This document shows, one piece after another, positions 52,259 to 54,987 of a DNA stretch of 54,987 nucleotides. Where the stretch lies: positions 1 through 54,987 of the forward strand of contig CADCHO010000017.1 in the NCBI GenBank assembly GCA_902801255.1, written 5' to 3'. Below the pieces are notes generated by a model. It had not been told where the DNA came from, did no database searches, and saw only the letters and a list, made by a program, of their open reading frames with translations. The stretch is from an uncultured Eubacteriales bacterium. GTDB lineage: Bacteria > Bacillota > Clostridia > Peptostreptococcales > Anaerovoracaceae. The number at the start of each line of letters is the position of its first letter. The first letter of the stretch is position 1. A program made the translations under genes and the position numbers.

Positions 52259-53416
52259 TCAGAATTTCAGCTTACTGAACCTTTCCTTTTTCGGATATGA
52301 TTCGTTTCCGATCTTCTGGGCCATCTCCTCGATAGCCTTCTTCTCCTTGCGGTTCAGATGTGTCGGTACTTCAACTACCACCTTCACATAAAGATCTCCC
52401 TTGCGGCCTGTCCTTACATTAGGCACGCCTTTTCCCTTTAATCTGAACGACGATCCGGTCTGTGTACCAGGAGTGATGGTGTAACTGTAGCTCTCACCAA
52501 ATCCCGGCACCTGCACTTTGCCGCCAAGAGCCGCCATATCGAATGTGATAGGCATCTCGAGATAAAGATCATCTCCTCTTCTCTTGTAAGTGCTGTGCGG
52601 TCTCACGTTCACAACGATGTAGAGATCTCCGTCCGGTCCGCCGTTGACTCCCGGCTCGCCCTGACCTCTTACGGTCACGATGCTGTCAGTATCAACTCCG
52701 GCAGGAATATCGACCTTGATCTTTACATTCTTGCGGTTGACTCCGGCTCCACCGCAATCCGTACACGGATTCTCGATCATCTGGCCGGTGCCTCCGCACT
52801 TAGGGCAGGTCGTAATGTTCTGGAACCTTCCGAAAGGCGTGTTACTTACCTGTGAGATCTGGCCGCTTCCGCCACACTGATCGCAGGTCTTTTTTCCGGT
52901 ACCCGGTTTTGCTCCGCTTCCGCCGCAGGTCTTGCACTTGACGTTCTTTGCTATCTCGATCTGCTTGCTGCATCCGAATAGTGCATCGGTGAAGTCGATG
53001 GTGATCGTCTTCTGAAGGTCTCTGCCCTTCTGTGGGCCGCCTCTTCTGGAAGATCTTCTGGCGCCGCCCATTCCTCCGAACATGTCAAATATGTCGTCAA
53101 AATTCATTCCGGCTCCGCCGAAGCCTCCTCCGAAGTTGCCGAACCCGCCGAATCCGCCGAATCCGCCCTGGCCTGCTCCGAAGTTCGGATCTACACCTGC
53201 AAACCCGAATCTGTCATATTTGTCCTTTTTGTCGGGATCCGAGAGAACTTCGTAAGCCTCGTTGACTTCCTTGAACTTCTCCTCTGCCTCCTTGTCACCG
53301 GGATTTTTATCAGGGTGATACTTCATGGCAAGCTTATGATAAGCCTTCTTTATCTCAGCATCCGATGATCCCTTGTTGACCCCGAGGACCTCATAATAAT
53401 CCCTCTTGTCTGCCAT
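52259..53416 (-). CDS. dnaJ: Chaperone DnaJ
   Basis: Hsp40 co-chaperone that delivers clients to DnaK. The 385-residue protein has a J domain with HPD at residues 34-36, a long Gly/Phe-rich stretch (about 75-120), four CxxCxGxG-type zinc repeats ([32 protein letters not shown]) and the C-terminal client domains. AAAGG lies 11 nt before the ATG. It begins 43 nt after the dnaK stop. Confidence 0.97.
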   Translation of the reverse strand: MADKRDYYEVLGVNKGSSDAEIKKAYHKLAMKYHPDKNPGDKEAEEKFKEVNEAYEVLSDPDKKDKYDRFGFAGVDPNFGAGQGGFGGFGGFGNFGGGFGGAGMNFDDIFDMFGGMGGARRSSRRGGPQKGRDLQKTITIDFTDALFGCSKQIEIAKNVKCKTCGGSGAKPGTGKKTCDQCGGSGQISQVSNTPFGRFQNITTCPKCGGTGQMIENPCTDCGGAGVNRKNVKIKVDIPAGVDTDSIVTVRGQGEPGVNGGPDGDLYIVVNVRPHSTYKRRGDDLYLEMPITFDMAALGGKVQVPGFGESYSYTITPGTQTGSSFRLKGKGVPNVRTGRKGDLYVKVVVEVPTHLNRKEKKAIEEMAQKIGNESYPKKERFSKLKF

Positions 53417-53459
53417 ATGGGTAATTACCTTTCACGTTTTTTTGAATTATTTCAGGCGA

Positions 53460-54987
53460 TTAGTCGTCAACTACCTCATAATTTGCATCCACAGTCCCGT
53501 CGTTAGGTGCTGAATTTCCGCCGTTGCCAGGGTTGAATCCGCCCATGTTGTTAGGGTCGAATCCGCCCATGTTAGGGTTGAATCCCTGTCCGCCTGCAGC
53601 TCCCTGCTGTGCAGCCTGGGCTTCCTGATAGATCCTTGTGGAGATCGGATAGAATGCGTTGGTGAGTGCTTCCATCTTTGCCTTCATGTCGTCAACATTG
53701 CCTGCATCGACTGCCTTCTGGAGCTCTTCCTTTGCTGCTTCAACTGCAGCCTTCTCGGAATCCGTGACCTTGTCGCCGAGTTCCTTGAGCTGCTTCTCGA
53801 TCTCGAAGATCATTCCTTCGGACTGGTTCTTTGTCTCAACTGTCTCTTTCTGCTTCTTGTCCTGCTCTGCGAACTGCTCAGCTTCCTTGATCTTTGCGTT
53901 GATCTCATCATCTGACAGCTTTGTCGAAGAAGTGATGGTGATCTTCTGCTCTTTTCCTGTAGCCATATCCTTAGCGCTTACATTTACGATACCGTTAGCA
54001 TCGATATCGAATGTAACCTCGATCTGAGGGATTCCGCGAGGAGCCGGAGCAATGCCTGTGAGCTGGAATCTGCCGAGTGTGATGTTTCCGGCAGCCATTT
54101 CTCTCTCACCCTGCATTACGTGGATGTCAACTGCAGTCTGGTTGTCTGCTGCTGTTGAGAAGATCTGGCTCTTCTTTGTAGGAATAGTAGTATTTCTCTC
54201 GATGAGTCTTGTAGCAACTCCGCCGAGTGTCTCGATGGACAGCGACAGCGGTGTAACGTCGAGGAGCAGGATGTCATTGACTTCACCTGTGAGTACTCCG
54301 GCCTGGATAGCAGCTCCGATAGCTACGCACTCGTCAGGGTTGATGCCCTTGAACGGCTCCTTGCCTGTTACGTTCTTTACTGCTTCCTGAACAGCCGGGA
54401 TTCTTGTGGATCCGCCTACCAGGATGACCTTCTCGAGATCAGCAGATGTAACGCCTGCGTCCTTCATGGCCTTGTGCATAGGCTCGATCGTTCTGTCTAC
54501 GAGGTTCTTTGTCAGCTGCTCAAATCTTGCTCTTGTTACGTCCATATCCATGTGGAGCGGACCAGATGCGTTTGCAGCGATGAACGGCAGGTTGACCTTT
54601 GTGGTCTGAGCTGTCGAAAGCTCCTTCTTTGCCTTCTCTGCGGCCTCTTTCAGTCTCTGGAGAGCCATCTTGTCCTGTCTGAGGTCGATGCCGTTCTCCT
54701 TCTGGAAGCTGTCTGCGAGGAAGTTCATCAGTGCGTTGTCGAAGTCATCTCCGCCGAGGTGTGTATCGCCGTTTGTAGCGAGTACTTCAAATACTCCGTC
54801 GCCGAGCTCAAGCACGGATACATCGAATGTGCCGCCGCCCAGGTCGTAAACCAGGATCTTGTGGCTTCCTGTATCCTTATCAAGTCCATATGCCAGTGAA
54901 GCAGCTGTAGGCTCGTTGATGATTCTCTTTACTTCGAGACCTGCGATCTTGCCTGCATCCTTTGTAGCCTGCTTCTGAGCATCGCTG
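53460..54987 (-). CDS. dnaK: Chaperone DnaK, C-terminal part (N-terminus beyond window)
   Basis: Hsp70 ATPase. The frame runs off the right edge; visible residues start [20 protein letters not shown] and continue [18 protein letters not shown], so roughly the first 140 residues are missing. Later motifs are [11 protein letters not shown] (ATP), [13 protein letters not shown], the substrate-domain start [13 protein letters not shown] and the Gly/Asn-rich tail ending EVVDD. It heads dnaK-dnaJ(-lon); any grpE, hrcA or CIRCE operator would lie beyond the window. Confidence 0.97.
   Translation of the reverse strand, partial: SDAQKQATKDAGKIAGLEVKRIINEPTAASLAYGLDKDTGSHKILVYDLGGGTFDVSVLELGDGVFEVLATNGDTHLGGDDFDNALMNFLADSFQKENGIDLRQDKMALQRLKEAAEKAKKELSTAQTTKVNLPFIAANASGPLHMDMDVTRARFEQLTKNLVDRTIEPMHKAMKDAGVTSADLEKVILVGGSTRIPAVQEAVKNVTGKEPFKGINPDECVAIGAAIQAGVLTGEVNDILLLDVTPLSLSIETLGGVATRLIERNTTIPTKKSQIFSTAADNQTAVDIHVMQGEREMAAGNITLGRFQLTGIAPAPRGIPQIEVTFDIDANGIVNVSAKDMATGKEQKITITSSTKLSDDEINAKIKEAEQFAEQDKKQKETVETKNQSEGMIFEIEKQLKELGDKVTDSEKAAVEAAKEELQKAVDAGNVDDMKAKMEALTNAFYPISTRIYQEAQAAQQGAAGGQGFNPNMGGFDPNNMGGFNPGNGGNSAPNDGTVDANYEVVDD

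Noticed and set aside
53065-53200. Short GC-rich tandem repeat in dnaJ
   Set aside because: It is the Gly/Phe-rich coding region, normal for DnaJ.
53500-53640. Repeat-like Gly/Asn-rich stretch in dnaK
   Set aside because: Low-complexity C-terminal tail of DnaK, seen in many species.
1-54987. CRISPR array, insertion sequence or prophage
   Set aside because: No spaced repeats, transposase, integrase or att-like duplications were found on reading the window.

Overview
The window reads as chromosomal DNA of an anaerobic member of the Clostridia (Bacillota). The signs are strong AGGAGG-type ribosome-binding sites, butyrate kinase, a full selenocysteine system, a purine/uracil and polyamine transport set, clostridial small families (TSCPD, LarC/LarE, HTH-ACT protein), and intermediate G+C judged by eye. 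The exact genus cannot be fixed from the sequence. No phage, insertion sequence or CRISPR array is seen; the region is dense housekeeping DNA with a few unusual stretches.

Layout. 1-13.4 kb is one long minus-strand series: tRNA-Sec, selA, selB, a small lipoprotein, an Mrp-type ATPase, potABC, folD, a small alarmone synthetase, valS, folC and the start of an unknown gene. A promoter for tRNA-Sec overlaps the terminator of the next unit, 13.5-17.3 kb (udk, larC C-terminal part, purine nucleoside phosphorylase, HD protein, TSCPD protein, cysE). 17.3-18.7 kb carries larE and a deoxyinosine glycosylase. 18.8-19.23 kb has no ordinary gene but looks like a promoter-to-terminator transcription unit for a structured RNA of about 350 nt with an 11-codon reading frame inside.

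19.3-22.9 kb is hom-lysC-asd (minus), divergent from thrC, an HTH-ACT protein and a LysR regulator (plus), so the aspartate-to-threonine pathway is nearly complete here. selD (26.06-27.23 kb) is convergent with the LysR gene and is itself a selenoprotein: an in-frame TGA sits at the catalytic position, followed by a bacterial SECIS-like hairpin. The selenocysteine genes selA, selB, selC and selD are thus all in the window, in two loci.

27.3-41.6 kb holds separate short units: uracil permease, butyrate kinase, two class I/II aminotransferases (the second at 48.6 kb), a DUF1015 protein, two tandem secreted C39-like proteins sharing an upstream element, a sodium/proline symporter, a YitT protein with an unknown partner, tRNA-Glu, asparaginase and glycerol kinase. 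41.6-48.4 kb holds hemW-lepA, rpsT, exoA, a membrane-anchored GH25 lysozyme and a D-cysteine desulfhydrase-like gene. 49.9-55 kb is the dnaK-dnaJ-lon stress cluster, with dnaK running off the end.

Most notable: the unidentified structured RNA at 18.88-19.23 kb; the Sec-containing SelD with its SECIS; a FolD with catalytic Lys and Gln replaced; potABC without potD; a stand-alone LarC2; and repeated operator-like motifs before thrC and before the two C39-like genes.
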